From Pedobacter polysacchareus (lineage in GTDB: Bacteria > Bacteroidota > Bacteroidia > Sphingobacteriales > Sphingobacteriaceae), in the NCBI RefSeq assembly GCF_019802255.1, contig NZ_JAHYSS010000008.1, forward strand, positions 124,001 to 188,000: a stretch of 64,000 nt of DNA, read 5' to 3'. Positions 16,222 through 25,405 of this stretch are shown piece by piece (the first letter of the stretch is position 1; every line of letters begins with the position of its first letter). The notes below the pieces were generated by a model that did not search any database, was not told the DNA's origin, and worked only from the letters and a program-made list of their open reading frames with translations. Position numbers and translations under genes: made by a program.

Positions 16222-17265
16222 CTAATTCAAAAGCGAACTTTTTTTCACTATTTCTCTTATTTCTTTTTCAAAATAATAAGCGATCTCAAAGTTTTCATTT
16301 GCTTGATTTTCCATCACGATGACGCTGGTATTACTTTTAGGATAGTACAGATTAACAGCAGTAAATCCTGCAGCTGGATGAAAACCGGTATGTCCAAATT
16401 CCAGAATGCGGTCCTGGTCATTTATGCGCAGTCCGTAGCCATATCCAATAGGCTTTTCACTAAACAGCGGATGGACATTGGTGATCACATAGCTGGTCAT
16501 CAACTGATAAGTGGCAGGTTTTAGCAATTTCCCTTTATGCAGGCATTCATTCCATTTTGCAAGATCGGGCGCTGTAACGATCAAATGACTTCCCCAATAT
16601 TGATCGGGTCCAAAACGTACCTGGTCATTTAGACTGAATGTCCCGTCTTTTTTTACCGTATGCCCTTTGACTAACTGTTTTTTGGAAGCTGCTGATGGAT
16701 AAAAACTATTTTTCATTTCACAGCTTTTAAACAATTCGGTGACTAGCTGATTAAATGTTTTCTGGCTTTGTTTTTCAAGAACCAATCCCGCTACAGCATA
16801 GCCAGCGTTGGAATAACTGAATGCAGTGCCGGGTTTAAATTTCAATGGCTTGTCCATATCTTCACTATACAGTCCCGAAGTATTGTTGAGCAGATGATGC
16901 ATGGTCACCGTGTCTGCCCAGGAATATTTCAAATCAGGCAGATACTTTCTGATTGGCGTATGTAAATCAATTAATCCTTTTTCTACTGCCTGTAAAATCA
17001 AGGTTGCAGTGAATTGCTTTGCCAGCGACATGGTAGAAAATTTATCCGAAATTTTTACTGGAGTTTTTTGGTTAAAATCAGTATAACCATAAGCCTTTGC
17101 ATATTTTATTTTCCCATTTTGCTGGAGGAGTACCACACCATTGAAACTTCTTGGATGTGTGGTTTTAATTAAGCGATCTATTTGACTGGAATAATCATTG
17201 TTTTGACCAAAAGTATAGCAGCTGGTCATCAAAATGGATAGGAGAAATGGTAAAACTTTTTTCAT
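16222..17265 (-). CDS. Serine hydrolase, class C beta-lactamase fold
   Basis: 347 residues with a signal peptide; the LMTSC at residues 12-16 may be a lipobox, so it could be lipid-anchored. The active-site triplet is complete: Ser80-x-x-Lys83 (STMSLAK), Tyr151-Ser-Asn153 (YSN) and a His-Thr-Gly (GHTGFHP) near residue 305. Members include esterases, D-aminopeptidases and peptidoglycan-active enzymes as well as class C beta-lactamases; the fold does not tell the substrate. It lies 8 bp downstream of the alpha/beta hydrolase and is likely co-transcribed. Confidence 0.88.
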   Translation of the reverse strand: MKKVLPFLLSILMTSCYTFGQNNDYSSQIDRLIKTTHPRSFNGVVLLQQNGKIKYAKAYGYTDFNQKTPVKISDKFSTMSLAKQFTATLILQAVEKGLIDLHTPIRKYLPDLKYSWADTVTMHHLLNNTSGLYSEDMDKPLKFKPGTAFSYSNAGYAVAGLVLEKQSQKTFNQLVTELFKSCEMKNSFYPSAASKKQLVKGHTVKKDGTFSLNDQVRFGPDQYWGSHLIVTAPDLAKWNECLHKGKLLKPATYQLMTSYVITNVHPLFSEKPIGYGYGLRINDQDRILEFGHTGFHPAAGFTAVNLYYPKSNTSVIVMENQANENFEIAYYFEKEIREIVKKSSLLN

Positions 17266-17273
17266 TTAATTGG

Positions 17274-18251
17274 TTATTTATTCATGATGTCTGCAACACT
17301 ATTCAAAAACTTTTCCTGTTGATCTACAAATGGATAGTGGGAGCAATTGTCGATGGTATAAAAATTCGAAGCGCCTGTGATGATTTTTAAATCGGATAAT
17401 TGTTTGTTAGAGAAAACACCATCTTGAAGTCCATAAATTGCGGAGAGTTTTACCTTTTTATTCAAGAGGTTTTTAAGAATGGATTTCGTGTCAATGTTGA
17501 CACGTGATTCGTTTTCATAAAACAGTGTCGGCGCTTTATCATTGCGGATGTTGGATTTAGAGAAGCTGCTGTTTTCGTACTGCTCATTCACTCTTTTTGA
17601 TTCTTCAGTAGGCCTTGGCATTTTGAAGAAACCATAGTGGGAGGCGACCTCATAAGTCTGTTTCCGATACTGTTCACTTTTCTTATCGAAGGATTTAATA
17701 GTGGAAATCTTATGAAGAATAGCGGTGTCCTTCTTTTGCTCTGCAAGTTTTAGACTGGTGTTCAGGATATGGTCATAAGATTCCTGCTGCGAAAACAGCC
17801 CCCCAACTAAGATCAGCCGTTCTACTTTTTCCGGATTGGCGGTTGTAAACAAAGTCGAAACAAGGCCACCGAAACTATGGCCTAAAATACTCACTTTTTT
17901 CAATCCATATTGTTTGATTAGCCCATTCAGATCCAGAGCAGCTTCCTCAAATGTCAGTTTTGCGTTAGGATCAGCAGAGCGGCCTTCACCTCGTCGATCA
18001 TATACGATGACATAATAACCTCTTTTAGCCAGCGCTGCTGCAGTAGTACCTTCAAATAAGGTGGAATTACCTCGAGGGCCTCCGTGAACATATATTAAAG
18101 CTGGATTTCCTTTTTGACCGTAGGCTTTCGAATAAATTTGCTGAGCAATGGAGCTTTCAGTTTTGAGAGATAAAACAGTGATAAAAAGAAAGAATGCGAT
18201 TTTCAATTTGAGGTTACTGAGGTATTGGAACACAAGAAGGAGGTTAGACAT
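17274..18251 (-). CDS. Secreted alpha/beta-hydrolase
   Basis: 325 residues. An N-terminal hydrophobic segment (about 17-29) ending near SIAQQ suggests export. The core shows the oxyanion-type HGGPRGN (56-62), nucleophile Ser126 in GHSFGG, an acidic residue in YGLQDGVF, and His in NCSHYPF near the C-terminus. HGGP with GHSFGG is typical of the proline iminopeptidase group, so a periplasmic peptidase or esterase is likely. It leads a two-gene unit with the serine hydrolase; upstream lie three 23-bp tandem repeats. Confidence 0.85.
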   Translation of the reverse strand: MSNLLLVFQYLSNLKLKIAFFLFITVLSLKTESSIAQQIYSKAYGQKGNPALIYVHGGPRGNSTLFEGTTAAALAKRGYYVIVYDRRGEGRSADPNAKLTFEEAALDLNGLIKQYGLKKVSILGHSFGGLVSTLFTTANPEKVERLILVGGLFSQQESYDHILNTSLKLAEQKKDTAILHKISTIKSFDKKSEQYRKQTYEVASHYGFFKMPRPTEESKRVNEQYENSSFSKSNIRNDKAPTLFYENESRVNIDTKSILKNLLNKKVKLSAIYGLQDGVFSNKQLSDLKIITGASNFYTIDNCSHYPFVDQQEKFLNSVADIMNK

Positions 18252-18350
18252 TTGATGGTTATGCGTTAAATAGTTTGGGAAGATAATAACTATAGGGCTA
18301 AATTTTTAGGAATAATATGAAATGGAGGACTAGAGCTGGTCAGTACTATG

Positions 18351-18419
18351 TTTGGTAAACACTTAATCTATCGTTTGTTAAATACCTAATCCATTGTTTG
18401 GTAAACATTTAGCGTGCTT
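18351..18419. repeat. Three 23-bp imperfect tandem repeats
   Basis: Units start at 18351, 18374 and 18397, exactly 23 bp apart, with consensus TTTGGTAAACAYYTAATC in the first 18 positions. Copies 1 and 3 share TTTGGTAAACA; copy 2 is TTTGTTAAATA. They lie about 100 bp upstream of the alpha/beta-hydrolase start in a 420-bp gene-free gap (18252-18671). The regular period suggests protein binding sites. The rest of the gap is A+T-rich and holds only the dyad at 18640. Confidence 0.75.
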
Positions 18420-18639
18420 AGGGAAAGTCCAGAGGAAACTTCTTAGATGAACCCTGATTGTCTTTTCTTATTTGTAAGTTTTTCTTGTGTTTTTGCTGTA
18501 GGTTGCTAGGGCCTATAGCCGTCAATTTGCCTAATCAACCTCGTAGGTTCTTTCTTTTAACTCACTAAAATAACTTTATAAAATTCGAACATAATTAGGT
18601 TTCGATAGGTGTTATCTCATTATTTAATAGTATATTAGT

Positions 18640-18663
18640 ATTAATTAATTCAACTTAATTAAT
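18640..18663. promoter_or_regulatory. Perfect 9-bp dyad before the DUF6266 gene
   Basis: ATTAATTAA (18640-18648) and TTAATTAAT (18655-18663) flank a 6-nt centre, TTCAAC, and end 8 bp before the ATG at 18672. It could be an operator or an mRNA hairpin. The A+T-rich background weakens the case. Confidence 0.45.
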
Positions 18664-18671
18664 GCTCAAAT

Positions 18672-19511
18672 ATGGCAATATGTGCAGCTGGTGTTCATGG
18701 ACACCCTTCTGGAAAAATAGGAAAACTGGTTTTTTATACTTTAAATGGTCAGCCGGTCTGTCGTTTGATCGGCAGAGCAGGAAAACCGACTCTAAATCAA
18801 ATGGCCAATCGCCAGGGAATGTCGGTGACGATGAACCTTTTGAGACCGATGGCAGATTTTATCAAGGTCAGCTTTCAGCTGGAAGCAGAAGGGACGACTA
18901 AAAATTCGCATAATCTGGCCACTTCCTACAATAAAAAGCAGGCTTTAACAGGCGTTTATCCAAATATTCAGGTCGATTATACGAAAGTTATCCTCAGCAA
19001 AGGAAGCCTGGAAATGGCAAAGGAATCGAGGATCAGCAAAGGCGAAGAAGGAATTAATTTGAGCTGGGATGCGGGTATTGCCGAGAATGGTGCTGAGGAC
19101 GATATATTGATGGTGATGGTCAGTCATCCAGCCGAAAAAAAGGCAAGTATGTTGTTGAATGCAGCGAAAAGGAAGGATGGGAGCTGTTTTATCCCACTTA
19201 GCGAATCGAAGATGAACAGTCAGATGGAAGTATACATTTGCTTCAAATCTGCTAATGGGACATTAATTTCCGATAGTGCTTATGTCGGAAACCTGAACGG
19301 CATGGAGGAGACTGAAACAGAAAAAATAGAAAGAAAGAATTATAACACCGTTAAAGCACGATATGAACAAGTTGCGGCAGATTATCACCATAGAATAACA
19401 GATCATGCGGAAGGAAAAATGGAGTCGAAGGCTTTCCGGCATCTGGAAAAGGAGTATATGGTTTTGAAAAAGAAACTGGAACACCTGCCGGGAGCTAAAG
19501 AGGGGATATAG
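18672..19511 (+). CDS. DUF6266 family protein
   Basis: 279 residues. The N-terminal region (GKIGKLVFYTLNGQPVCR, then GKPTLNQMANRQ) has the pattern of DUF6266, a family abundant in Pedobacter and relatives with no known function; these proteins have no signal peptide. The middle reads as beta-rich repeats (LSWDAG... DDILMVMVSHP... EVYICFKSANG), resembling immunoglobulin-like domains. The last 65 residues are charged and helical, likely coiled coil (MEETETEKIERKN onward), and may be an addition to the family core. It stands alone between divergent and convergent neighbours. Confidence 0.75.
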   Translation: MAICAAGVHGHPSGKIGKLVFYTLNGQPVCRLIGRAGKPTLNQMANRQGMSVTMNLLRPMADFIKVSFQLEAEGTTKNSHNLATSYNKKQALTGVYPNIQVDYTKVILSKGSLEMAKESRISKGEEGINLSWDAGIAENGAEDDILMVMVSHPAEKKASMLLNAAKRKDGSCFIPLSESKMNSQMEVYICFKSANGTLISDSAYVGNLNGMEETETEKIERKNYNTVKARYEQVAADYHHRITDHAEGKMESKAFRHLEKEYMVLKKKLEHLPGAKEGI

Positions 19512-19521
19512 GAGCAAAAAA

Positions 19522-19553
19522 TGGCCCTTCGGGATAAAAATCCCTTCAGGCCA
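19522..19553. terminator. Hairpin between convergent DUF6266 and TonB receptor genes
   Basis: Outer arms TGGCC/GGCCA and inner arms GGGAT/ATCCC pair around AAAA, with a 4x4 internal loop between the two stems. There is no long T-run after it, so termination is probable rather than certain. Confidence 0.55.
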
Positions 19554-19561
19554 ATAGATTT

Positions 19562-22084
19562 CTAGAACGTATATTTTATGGCAGTCATCAAGTTTCTCGG
19601 ACTTCCGGGAAATGCTCTGGTATAGTCAAATCCACCAACAAAATAGTATTTGTCGAACAAGTTGTTGGCATTGATGGAGAAACTCATCTTGTCCAATTTG
19701 TAATATACGGCGGCATTCGCTACAAAATAAGAAGGCCAGAAGTTCCATTCTAATTCCCCAGAATGGATATTTTGCACCGTATTTTCCATTCTCTTTTTGC
19801 CTACATATTGTCCGCCAAGGCCAATTCCTAAGCCCTTTAAGGCACCATCGCGTTGGGTGTATTTTGCCCAAACTGCGGCCAGGTGTTTCGGCGCATTGGC
19901 ATTCATCATGCCTTTTTCCAATTTAAGGTCACTTTCCATCACTTCTGTCAGGTTAAAAGCGTAGTTGGCGCTGATATTTAAGAATGGGAACAGGTTGCCT
20001 TTCAGGTCAAACTCGACACCTTGAGATTTTACCCTACCATTTTGTCTGTAGATCGGGTTTCCGTTATCGGCAATTTGTCCGGTGTTGACCAGCATATTCT
20101 GACGTTCAATGTGGTAGAACGATACAGATGAAAAGAGGCGCTGGTTAAAAAACTCGGTTTTCAGACCGGTTTCTACCTGATAGCTCGTCTGACTTTTGAA
20201 AGGTTCTGTACGGCCATAATTCTCTGGATTGCGGACGAATTGAGGGTTGATGGGGATGAAGCCCTGGCTGTAGCTCACGAAATAATTAAACTGCTGGTTG
20301 ATGGCATAGGTCAATCCGATCCTTGGTAAGAAAACGGATTGCTTTACTTTTTCATAACTGGCCCCTTCAAATTTACGCTGGTCGCCATAGTTTTCATACC
20401 TCAACCCGAATAAGATGTTCAGTTTTTCTCTCCAGCGAATTCTGTTTTGTATAAAAATACCGGTGGTTTGGTAAGAAGAATTTAGGTAATCTACAAAGAA
20501 CTGTGCTAAAGGCAGTCGGTTGTACAATGCCGGATTTCTCAATTCATAAGTAGGGTTGCTGAGATCGAACCTTAAAGGCACAACTTTTCCATCTATGGTC
20601 TGGCTTCTGGCTTCCCATTGGTGACCTCCTTTATCGGTTTCGTAACCTACATAATCCAGACCAGCAACCACATCATGTTTGAAATCTTTTACTCCGCCTT
20701 TGTAATGCAGGTATGCGGATACATTATCGGTATATTCTTTGGTTTGCTTTTGAAGGTAACGCATGTTCATGATGGTATTCAAAGGCGCATCGGCAAAGGT
20801 ATTCAGGGTACGGTGTTCCGACAGGTTTTCCGCATAAATGAATTTCATGTAATTGGCATTGAAAGAAAGTTTATCGTTAATGCGGTGGTTTAGGGAAGCA
20901 TTTAAGGAAATGTCGTTCACCTTAAAATAATCACTCGGCTGACTTAAGGTAAAACTGCGCTTCAATGCGTAAAAATCTCCGCCTCTGATGCCCATTCCTC
21001 TGTCCAGGTAACCATCAAAATTGCTGTAATTAATTTCCGCATTGATGGTGGTGTTTTCGGTCGGCCTGAAGGTGAAAGTAGGTGCGATCATAAAGGATTT
21101 ACGGGCATTGATGTCCCGAAAAGTATTGGTGGTTTCATGTCCGAGGTTTAACCGGTAAAGGATTTTCTTTTCCTCGTCTAGCGGGCCGGTGAGATCCATC
21201 ATGGTGCGGATGGTGTTAAACGACCCGGCAGCAACGGCAATGCTGTGTCTGCGTTCTTCCAATGGCTTTTTGGTATTCATGTTTACGGTTCCCCCCGGAC
21301 TGATATCCCCAAATAATGCCGCACCAGGGCCTTTCAGGATTTCTACACTTTCCAGATTGAGCGTTAAAGGAACCCTGAAATAACTGGTCCCATAGCCATA
21401 TCCGGAACGAAGGCCATTCACCAGTCGGAAGCCACTTTCATTACCATTTCTAAACCCCCGGATGGTTAAATCATCATAAGCAGAGAACTGTGTCACACCA
21501 GGTAAATCGGCTACCACATCGGTAATTATAAAAGCCTGTTTATCTTCCATCAGCTCCTTCGTCACCACAGAAATGGTTTGTGGAATTTCGGTGATTTTGG
21601 ACTCTATTTTCGAGCCGATAAAGCTTTTCGTATTGACGTATGATTGTTTCTTTCTGCCCATGACTACGACTTCTTGTAATTGATCGTCAGAACTTTTCAA
21701 AGTTACTTTCATTTCGATTTCTTTTTGTGCTTCATTGATGGAAACGGAGCGGATATAGGGTTGAAATCCGACCCCGGTAAAGATCAGTTGGTACTCGCCA
21801 AAAGGAAGGTTTTGGAAAGAGAATGCACCATGCTGGTCGCTCTTTCTTGAGCTGGAAACGTTGGGGATTCCAGGGGTAGCAGGAGCAGCAGGGACGGTTG
21901 GTAACACAAGGCCACCGGAAACAATGGGCCCGGTGGAAATGCGGATGTTGATGTTTGAAGCAGGAATGCCCTGTTCATCCTGGATCAAGCCTACAATATG
22001 GCCTCTTTCCTGAGCCTTTGCCTGATGGGTGAAAGATAGGCTGCTCAAAAAGCAAAGGAAGAAAATTAAATAAATGTACTTCAT
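19562..22084 (-). CDS. TonB-dependent metallophore/siderophore receptor
   Basis: 840 residues. Signal peptide (to about QAKAQ), a carboxypeptidase-regulatory-like domain (about 30-120) interrupted by a Pro/Gly-rich loop with PTVPAAPATPGIP, then a plug of the siderophore-receptor type (ITEIPQTISVVTKELMED, LTIRGF, VEILKGPGAALFG, PGGTVNMNTKKP) and a 22-strand barrel ending in MTAIKYTF. This is the FhuA/FecA-like class, not SusC. It is the last gene of an operon with a FecCD-type ABC importer and a GNAT enzyme (spacing TAATATG). The cargo may be a ferric siderophore; being 3.4 kb from a nickel-urease operon, a nickel chelate is also possible. Confidence 0.92.
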   Translation of the reverse strand: MKYIYLIFFLCFLSSLSFTHQAKAQERGHIVGLIQDEQGIPASNINIRISTGPIVSGGLVLPTVPAAPATPGIPNVSSSRKSDQHGAFSFQNLPFGEYQLIFTGVGFQPYIRSVSINEAQKEIEMKVTLKSSDDQLQEVVVMGRKKQSYVNTKSFIGSKIESKITEIPQTISVVTKELMEDKQAFIITDVVADLPGVTQFSAYDDLTIRGFRNGNESGFRLVNGLRSGYGYGTSYFRVPLTLNLESVEILKGPGAALFGDISPGGTVNMNTKKPLEERRHSIAVAAGSFNTIRTMMDLTGPLDEEKKILYRLNLGHETTNTFRDINARKSFMIAPTFTFRPTENTTINAEINYSNFDGYLDRGMGIRGGDFYALKRSFTLSQPSDYFKVNDISLNASLNHRINDKLSFNANYMKFIYAENLSEHRTLNTFADAPLNTIMNMRYLQKQTKEYTDNVSAYLHYKGGVKDFKHDVVAGLDYVGYETDKGGHQWEARSQTIDGKVVPLRFDLSNPTYELRNPALYNRLPLAQFFVDYLNSSYQTTGIFIQNRIRWREKLNILFGLRYENYGDQRKFEGASYEKVKQSVFLPRIGLTYAINQQFNYFVSYSQGFIPINPQFVRNPENYGRTEPFKSQTSYQVETGLKTEFFNQRLFSSVSFYHIERQNMLVNTGQIADNGNPIYRQNGRVKSQGVEFDLKGNLFPFLNISANYAFNLTEVMESDLKLEKGMMNANAPKHLAAVWAKYTQRDGALKGLGIGLGGQYVGKKRMENTVQNIHSGELEWNFWPSYFVANAAVYYKLDKMSFSINANNLFDKYYFVGGFDYTRAFPGSPRNLMTAIKYTF

Positions 22085-22085
22085 A

Positions 22086-22616
22086 TTATGATATCAGTTG
22101 TTGCATGTGAATGGTGTAAAATGGCGCTTCTTGATCTTGGATTAAGAACTCAAAGCCCATCTTTTCCCAGAATAATTGTGCGCCATCTAGAAAGGGATGC
22201 GTGTGTAAATACAGGTGTTTTACACCTTGTTTTTGGAGTTTGATATGGAGCGCTGTAAACAACTTCCGGCCGATGTTTTGATGGCGATAAGCAGGCACTA
22301 CATACAAACGGCAGACTTCATAAGTCAGTCCCTTTGAGGAAAGTTCAAATTGACCAAATCTATGGTCATAAGGAAGGGCTGCGATACAGCCTGTAATCTG
22401 ACCGGTTTTAGTGGTTGCAATTAAGAAAATTCCTGCATTTCCGTTGTTGTAAGTCTCTTCAAAAGCCTGTAAATCTTTAGGCAGATGGTCATGACACAGC
22501 ATAGGGAATAATTCTTTTCTGGAACGGACAGAAAAACCTCTGGCACGGGCTATTTGTGCGCCTTTCGGACTGGATATATAGGTCACAGTGTGATCCGTAA
22601 TTAGAGAATAAGCCAT
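22086..22616 (-). CDS. GNAT N-acetyltransferase
   Basis: 176 residues. VCRLYVVPAYRHQNIGRKLF is the acetyl-CoA binding motif A (R-x-x-N-I-G-x-x-L form) and GAQLFWEKMGFEFL the motif B/C region. It lies between the ABC ATPase and the TonB receptor, with one base separating each pair (TAATATG at both junctions), so it belongs to the uptake operon. A role in acetylating a metallophore or its breakdown product is plausible; no substrate can be read from the sequence. Confidence 0.85.
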   Translation of the reverse strand: MAYSLITDHTVTYISSPKGAQIARARGFSVRSRKELFPMLCHDHLPKDLQAFEETYNNGNAGIFLIATTKTGQITGCIAALPYDHRFGQFELSSKGLTYEVCRLYVVPAYRHQNIGRKLFTALHIKLQKQGVKHLYLHTHPFLDGAQLFWEKMGFEFLIQDQEAPFYTIHMQQLIS

Positions 22617-22617
22617 A

Positions 22618-23388
22618 TTAGAATTGGGGAATAATGATTGTTTTATCTTTCACTTGAACCCTCATTAATGGGGTGTCATAGAGTTCTTCATAGATGTTTG
22701 CCGAAAAATTCTCTGCTTCCAGTAACTTGCTGTGGTAAGCTTTCTTTTCCGTGATGAAGTAAATATGATCCGCATAAATATTGGCCATATTCGGGTCGTG
22801 CATGATGCAGATCACCGTGTGACCATTGCGGGAATAAGCTTTTAGCTTCTCTAAAACCAAGGTCTGGAAATGGAGGTCTAAATGGTTGGTTGGTTCATCG
22901 AGTACGAGAATTTCCGGACCTTGGGCCATCACGCGACTGATCAATACCAATTGACGTTCACCACCGGACAGGTCGGTATAGGATTTGTTCCTTAACGCTG
23001 AGATCCCCATGTTCAGGAGGGTCTGCTCCACGATTTCATGATCTTCCTTCGAGGGGCCAAATCTGTAAAAGGCAGCCCTTCCAGTGAGCACCACATCGTA
23101 TACGGAAAAGGGAAAAACACTTTGATGAAACTGAGGAAGAAAGCCAATGGTCTTCGCTAAACTCTTTTGCGGGATTCCCGAACGCTCTTTTCCCATCAGC
23201 CTGATGATCCCGTCGGGTTTAGGATATTTTCCCGTAATCAGGTTAAATAACGTTGATTTTCCACAGCCATTTCTGCCAAGGATGACGCTAAACTGGTTAG
23301 CAGACAGAGCTAGGGAAACATTATCCAGTATTTGTCTGCCTTGTATGGAATAGGATAGGTTTTCTATTTTTATCGCAGCTACACTCAT
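22618..23388 (-). CDS. ABC transporter ATP-binding protein, FecE/BtuD type
   Basis: 256 residues. Walker A GRNGCGKST, Q-loop (GFLPQFHQ), signature LSGGERQLV, Walker B EILVLDEPTNHLD and switch His in CIMHDPN are all present. This is the iron-siderophore/vitamin B12/heme subclass. Its start overlaps the permease stop by 4 bp (ATGA). It powers import of the chelate delivered to the periplasm by the TonB receptor of the same operon. Confidence 0.95.
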   Translation of the reverse strand: MSVAAIKIENLSYSIQGRQILDNVSLALSANQFSVILGRNGCGKSTLFNLITGKYPKPDGIIRLMGKERSGIPQKSLAKTIGFLPQFHQSVFPFSVYDVVLTGRAAFYRFGPSKEDHEIVEQTLLNMGISALRNKSYTDLSGGERQLVLISRVMAQGPEILVLDEPTNHLDLHFQTLVLEKLKAYSRNGHTVICIMHDPNMANIYADHIYFITEKKAYHSKLLEAENFSANIYEELYDTPLMRVQVKDKTIIIPQF

Positions 23389-24380
23389 GACCAGTTGATT
23401 TTTCGTTTCTTAATGAGGAATATAAAAAAGGGCGCACCGATGATCATGGTGAAAATTCCGATGGGGATTTCGTATGGAAATACGGTCCGGCAGAAATTGT
23501 CGATGATCAGTAGAAATGTGCCGCCAAAGAAGATGTTTGCCGGAGTAGTTCTGGTATTGCTGGCACCCACCAGCATACGTACAATATGCGGTACAAATAA
23601 CCCGTAAAGGCTAATGATACCGGCACTGGCTACGGCAACAGCAGTGATCAATGTGGTCAGTAAAACCGCAATGACTTTGATATAGATTGGATTTACGCCC
23701 ACGGCTCTGGCTTCATCATCTCCAAGAGATAAAAGGTTCAGCTTCCAGCGGATTAAATATAAACCGAGCAGTCCAAAACTGATGGGCAAAACCGCTTGCT
23801 GAACTTTATGCCAGGAACTCAGGTGTAAACTGCCCATCGTCCATTGAATGATGGCTTGTAATTTGAAAGGATCGCTCAGGTATTGTACTAAAGCAAGACT
23901 GGCGGAAAACATTCCTGATACAATCATCCCCGCCAGGATAATGGTAATTGAAGAAGAGTTTTTGGTGTAGCCAAAAATATAGGTCAGGGATACGGCTGCG
24001 GCCCCGAAAATAAAGGCAGAGATGTGGATAGACAGTAAGGGAATTAAGATGGCCAATGAGGCTCCAAACGCCGCCCCGGAAGAGATGCCCAGAATAAATG
24101 GATCTACCAATGGATTTCTAAAAACTGCCTGTAACACTCCTCCGGCAGTAGCAAGCGCTGCGCCTACCAGGAAAGTCATCAATGCTCTTGGTAACCGGAT
24201 GTTAAAAATGACATTCTCCACTACCAGCGGACTTGCATGACTGGGATTGATCAGGCTTTTGATCCAGTCCCAAAAAGCGGCAATTCCAATATTGTCGGAA
24301 GAACCAATTAGTAAGGAAATGATCAGTACTGGGATCGGTAAACCATAAATAACAGTGTTGATTAATATACGACGGATCAT
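23385..24380 (-). CDS. FecCD/BtuC-type ABC permease
   Basis: 331 residues with about ten membrane segments. RLPRALMTFLVGAALATAGGVLQAVFRNPLVDPFILGISSGAAFGA is the family signature, and SAGIISLYGLFVPHIVRMLVGASN the conserved cytoplasmic loop near the C-terminus. It forms the inner-membrane channel for siderophore, heme, cobalamin or nickel chelates. Four-base overlaps join it to the neighbouring genes on both sides. Confidence 0.95.
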   Translation of the reverse strand: MIRRILINTVIYGLPIPVLIISLLIGSSDNIGIAAFWDWIKSLINPSHASPLVVENVIFNIRLPRALMTFLVGAALATAGGVLQAVFRNPLVDPFILGISSGAAFGASLAILIPLLSIHISAFIFGAAAVSLTYIFGYTKNSSSITIILAGMIVSGMFSASLALVQYLSDPFKLQAIIQWTMGSLHLSSWHKVQQAVLPISFGLLGLYLIRWKLNLLSLGDDEARAVGVNPIYIKVIAVLLTTLITAVAVASAGIISLYGLFVPHIVRMLVGASNTRTTPANIFFGGTFLLIIDNFCRTVFPYEIPIGIFTMIIGAPFFIFLIKKRKINWS

Positions 24381-25405
24381 AATTCTAAGATGAGTTTAGC
24401 CTTTTCTGTACCATACAATGCAGAAAGAATTTCCAGCTGTTCTGCATTAAGCGTAGTCGCAGCAGTACTTGGGTAACTGTAATGGTGGATAGCAATAGAA
24501 GCCAGAACAATTTTAAGCGTATGCGGGTCGTATAGGAATGGCGGACTAAGATTGAATACTTTTTTCTCTTTCAAGGCGGTTAAAGAAGACAGTTCTTTTT
24601 GCTGGTATAACACACTTTCGTCCGTATTCCAAAGCAGCATGATGTCTGGATTCCAGCTGATGAGGGTTTCGGGACTGATATTGGGCGCATCAATTTCATA
24701 AGGACAGGCATTCTCCAATCCAGCCATTTCAAAGCAATCGTTGATCAGTCCTTTTCTGCCGGTAGTCGAATAAATTCTTCCGCCGGACCAGGAGTAGTAA
24801 ATGGTTTTCTTATTGCTGATGCTTTTGTTTTTTTCTTTAAGGATCTGGATTTTGCTTTCCGTAAAGGCGATCAACTCCTTCGCTCTGGCTGCTTTTCCAA
24901 GAAGGATGCCCAGGTTCAGGACCTCCTGATTGAGTTGTCCGAAGTTTTGAGAAGTGATGCCGAATACCGGAATGCCCAGTTCTTTCAGCATTTGAATCGC
25001 ATCAGTTTGATTGGACTGGATGATCACCAGATCTGGATTTAACTTGATGATGGTTTCCATACTCATTCCGCTTTCGGTTAACGTAGGCGTGGCGAGCAGC
25101 TTCGCTTTGATCCGAGTGTCAAGTTTTGAGAAATAAGGAAATACATTAGGATCCGTATAAACGCGATTCGGAATTCCAACGATGGCACTATCTGCCTGCA
25201 GCATGTAAAGTGCATCAAGGGCAGCAGGCACGAGGGAAACTACGCTTTGCGCAGGTGTGCTAAGACGGATGGTATCGCCAAGCGCGTCAACCGCCGTTAT
25301 GGGATGGAATGTCTGATTTTTGTCGATTAGTTTAGGCTGACAGGAGCTGAATAATAAAGCCAATATCAGCAGGGAGAACATACAATGGTAAGGTGTCTTT
25401 TGCAT
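24377..25405 (-). CDS. ABC transporter substrate-binding lipoprotein, BtuF/FepB type
   Basis: 342 residues. Signal peptide with lipobox LLFSSC (Cys at residue 22) indicates a lipoprotein. The two-lobed helical-backbone fold shows VVSLVPAALDALYMLQADSAIVGI, KLNPDLVIIQSN and PETLISWNPDIMLLWN, the standard blocks of this class. It is the first gene of the uptake operon and diverges from the ECF sigma gene. The ligand is unknown. H. pylori uses CeuE of the same class for nickel, which together with the nearby urease makes nickel worth testing. Confidence 0.9.
   Translation of the reverse strand: MQKTPYHCMFSLLILALLFSSCQPKLIDKNQTFHPITAVDALGDTIRLSTPAQSVVSLVPAALDALYMLQADSAIVGIPNRVYTDPNVFPYFSKLDTRIKAKLLATPTLTESGMSMETIIKLNPDLVIIQSNQTDAIQMLKELGIPVFGITSQNFGQLNQEVLNLGILLGKAARAKELIAFTESKIQILKEKNKSISNKKTIYYSWSGGRIYSTTGRKGLINDCFEMAGLENACPYEIDAPNISPETLISWNPDIMLLWNTDESVLYQQKELSSLTALKEKKVFNLSPPFLYDPHTLKIVLASIAIHHYSYPSTAATTLNAEQLEILSALYGTEKAKLILEL

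Noticed and set aside
16081..16524. Plus-strand ORF of 147 codons
   Set aside because: It lies antisense to the serine hydrolase over most of its length, overlaps the end of the second ureE and its terminator, and encodes no recognisable domain.
19562..22084. SusC-type transporter
   Set aside because: It lacks the SusC plug signature and a SusD partner; the plug motifs are those of siderophore receptors.
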